Positions 5,249-6,195 of a DNA stretch of 6,195 bases are shown here, one piece after another (positions within the stretch are counted from its first letter, which is position 1; each line of letters opens with the position of its first letter). The stretch comes from Spirochaetales bacterium. GTDB lineage: Bacteria; Spirochaetota; Spirochaetia; Sphaerochaetales; Sphaerochaetaceae. Below the pieces are notes generated by a model. The model was not told where the DNA came from and did not search any database. It worked only from the letters and a program-made list of their open reading frames with translations. The DNA is taken from positions 1 to 6,195 of the forward strand of contig JAFVFA010000005.1 of assembly GCA_017475725.1 (NCBI GenBank), in the 5' to 3' direction. The position numbers were made by a program, and so were the translations under genes.

Positions 5249-6195
5249 TCAGTCCTCATCAGGATATTCGATTCTGGAATGGTTGCGTGCCACAAGTGCC
5301 TTGACGAATGACTCGGACAGGGTCTTGATGTCATTCAGCGTCAGACCGCTGTTGTCAAGCTGGCCACGCTCGATCTTCGCCATGAAGATGGAGTCGATCA
5401 GCTTGGCATACTTTGACGCATTCGGTGTGACGGTGCGGCTTGCGGCCTCTATGCTGTCTGCCAGCATGACTATTCCGCACTCGCGGAAATCAGGTATCTC
5501 AGCATTGTACGAATAGTCGGACGCCTTGACCGTCTCACCCTTGTCGTCATTCGATGCTGCCTGTGTCTTCAGAGCCTCGTTGTAGAAGTAGGCTATGATG
5601 TCGTTGCCATGGTGGCTTCCGATTATCTTGACGATCTCGATCGGAAGACCTATCTCCCTACCCTTGTCGGAACCGACCTTGACGTGGCTCTTTATGATGG
5701 CAACGGAGAGCGACGGGCTTATGTCATCGTGCTTGTTCACTCCGTTCTGGTTCTCGATGAAGTACTCCGGATGCTCGATCTTGCCGATGTCGTGGTACAT
5801 TCCGCCGACCCTTGCAAGCAGAGGGTTCGCACCGATGGCCTTGGCCCCTACCTCCGCCAGGTCCGCAACCGCCATGGAGTGGCTGTAGGTTCCCGGGGCA
5901 GCCTGGGAGAGCCTTGTCAGGATCGGGCTCTCGCCGTAGGCAAGCTCGTTCAGCCTGAAGATCGTCGGAAGGTTGAAGAGCTTCTCTGCCAGAGGCAGCA
6001 GCACCGCAAGCAGGATGTAGGCGATTGAGACGTTTATCAGCGTTCCGAGCAGCACGGTGAAGATCATCGTGAAGGACGCCTCGTTGATGATCATGAACAC
6101 TATCGTCACTCCCGCACAGGTTATGCTGGAGAAGAACCACTGGTACACGATGTCCAGTCTCTTGTTGTAGAACCTGATCAGGAACACGCTGGCAG
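5249..6195 (-). CDS. pgpH: PgpH-type 7TM-HD c-di-AMP phosphodiesterase (C-terminal part, cut by window edge)
   Basis: PgpH proteins hydrolyse cyclic di-AMP, a second messenger tied to potassium, osmotic and envelope control, with a cytoplasmic HD domain joined to a 7TM membrane region. About 314 residues are visible; the N terminus, including the extracellular domain and most helices, lies beyond the right edge. Counting from the GTG codon at 6187 as residue 1 (not the true start), two or more hydrophobic helices occupy about 17-66, then the HD domain follows. It shows APGTYSHSM (97-105, His103), YHDIGK (131-136, His132-Asp133), SHVK (167-170), SHHG (191-194, His192-His193) and MLADSIEAA (241-249, Asp244), a full metal-binding set. 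The surrounding ANPLLARVGG and PEYFIENQ are typical of this family and separate it from other HD proteins. It is directly upstream of ybeY, the common bacterial arrangement. Confidence 0.93.
   Translation of the reverse strand, partial: ASVFLIRFYNKRLDIVYQWFFSSITCAGVTIVFMIINEASFTMIFTVLLGTLINVSIAYILLAVLLPLAEKLFNLPTIFRLNELAYGESPILTRLSQAAPGTYSHSMAVADLAEVGAKAIGANPLLARVGGMYHDIGKIEHPEYFIENQNGVNKHDDISPSLSVAIIKSHVKVGSDKGREIGLPIEIVKIIGSHHGNDIIAYFYNEALKTQAASNDDKGETVKASDYSYNAEIPDFRECGIVMLADSIEAASRTVTPNASKYAKLIDSIFMAKIERGQLDNSGLTLNDIKTLSESFVKALVARNHSRIEYPDED

Noticed and set aside
5248..5334. YbeY starts at ATG 5259 or further upstream
   Set aside because: No ribosome binding site before them, they overlap pgpH, and the added residues are not part of the YbeY family.
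5609..6028. 139-residue plus-strand open frame opposite pgpH
   Set aside because: The minus strand carries an unmistakable HD-domain protein. This frame has no domain and is a codon shadow.

Overview
The window looks like chromosomal core DNA of a diderm bacterium, most likely a spirochaete close to the Sphaerochaeta group. The clues are a small outer-membrane beta-barrel gene followed by a lipoprotein gene with a lax lipobox (LCA-C), a PgpH-type c-di-AMP hydrolase followed by YbeY, and above all a penicillin-binding-protein homologue that keeps the fold landmarks but has no transpeptidase catalytic motifs. As I recall, Sphaerochaeta genomes have been described as lacking functional PBPs. The taxonomic call is an inference; no rRNA or other marker is present. 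I see no mobile element, CRISPR array, tRNA or rRNA.

Layout. (1) 1-504, minus: the N-terminal 168 residues of FolD, cut by the left edge. (2) 505-643: a divergent intergenic region with a folD promoter, a probable extended -10 promoter for the rightward operon, a 10-bp direct repeat and an inverted repeat. (3) 644-2295, plus: a two-gene operon, a 202-residue secreted beta-barrel-like protein then a 343-residue lipoprotein of unknown function, closed by a clear GAGA-tetraloop terminator at 2319-2349. (4) 2364-3662, minus: a membrane-anchored protein with two LysM domains and a C-terminal M23 (LytM) domain whose metal and catalytic histidines are replaced. (5) 3663-3710: a 48-bp divergent promoter region built on one palindromic ATTATAAT, which gives a -10 box to each strand. 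(6) 3711-4784, plus: the pseudo-PBP, probably translated from a leaderless or near-leaderless mRNA. (7) 4792-6195, minus: pgpH (5' end beyond the right edge) and ybeY, separated by one base, converging on the PBP-like gene with only 7 bp between stop codons.

How they fit together. The most notable point is the divergent pair in the middle: a LysM/LytM protein and a class B PBP-like protein, both single-pass membrane proteins and both apparently stripped of catalytic residues. My inference is that they serve as periplasmic scaffolds or regulators (as EnvC/NlpD do for amidases, or as the PBP pedestal domain does for divisome and elongasome partners) in a cell whose wall is little cross-linked or cross-linked by other enzymes. 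The barrel and lipoprotein genes probably encode outer-membrane components. FolD, PgpH and YbeY are housekeeping functions in C1 metabolism, c-di-AMP turnover and rRNA/ribosome maturation.
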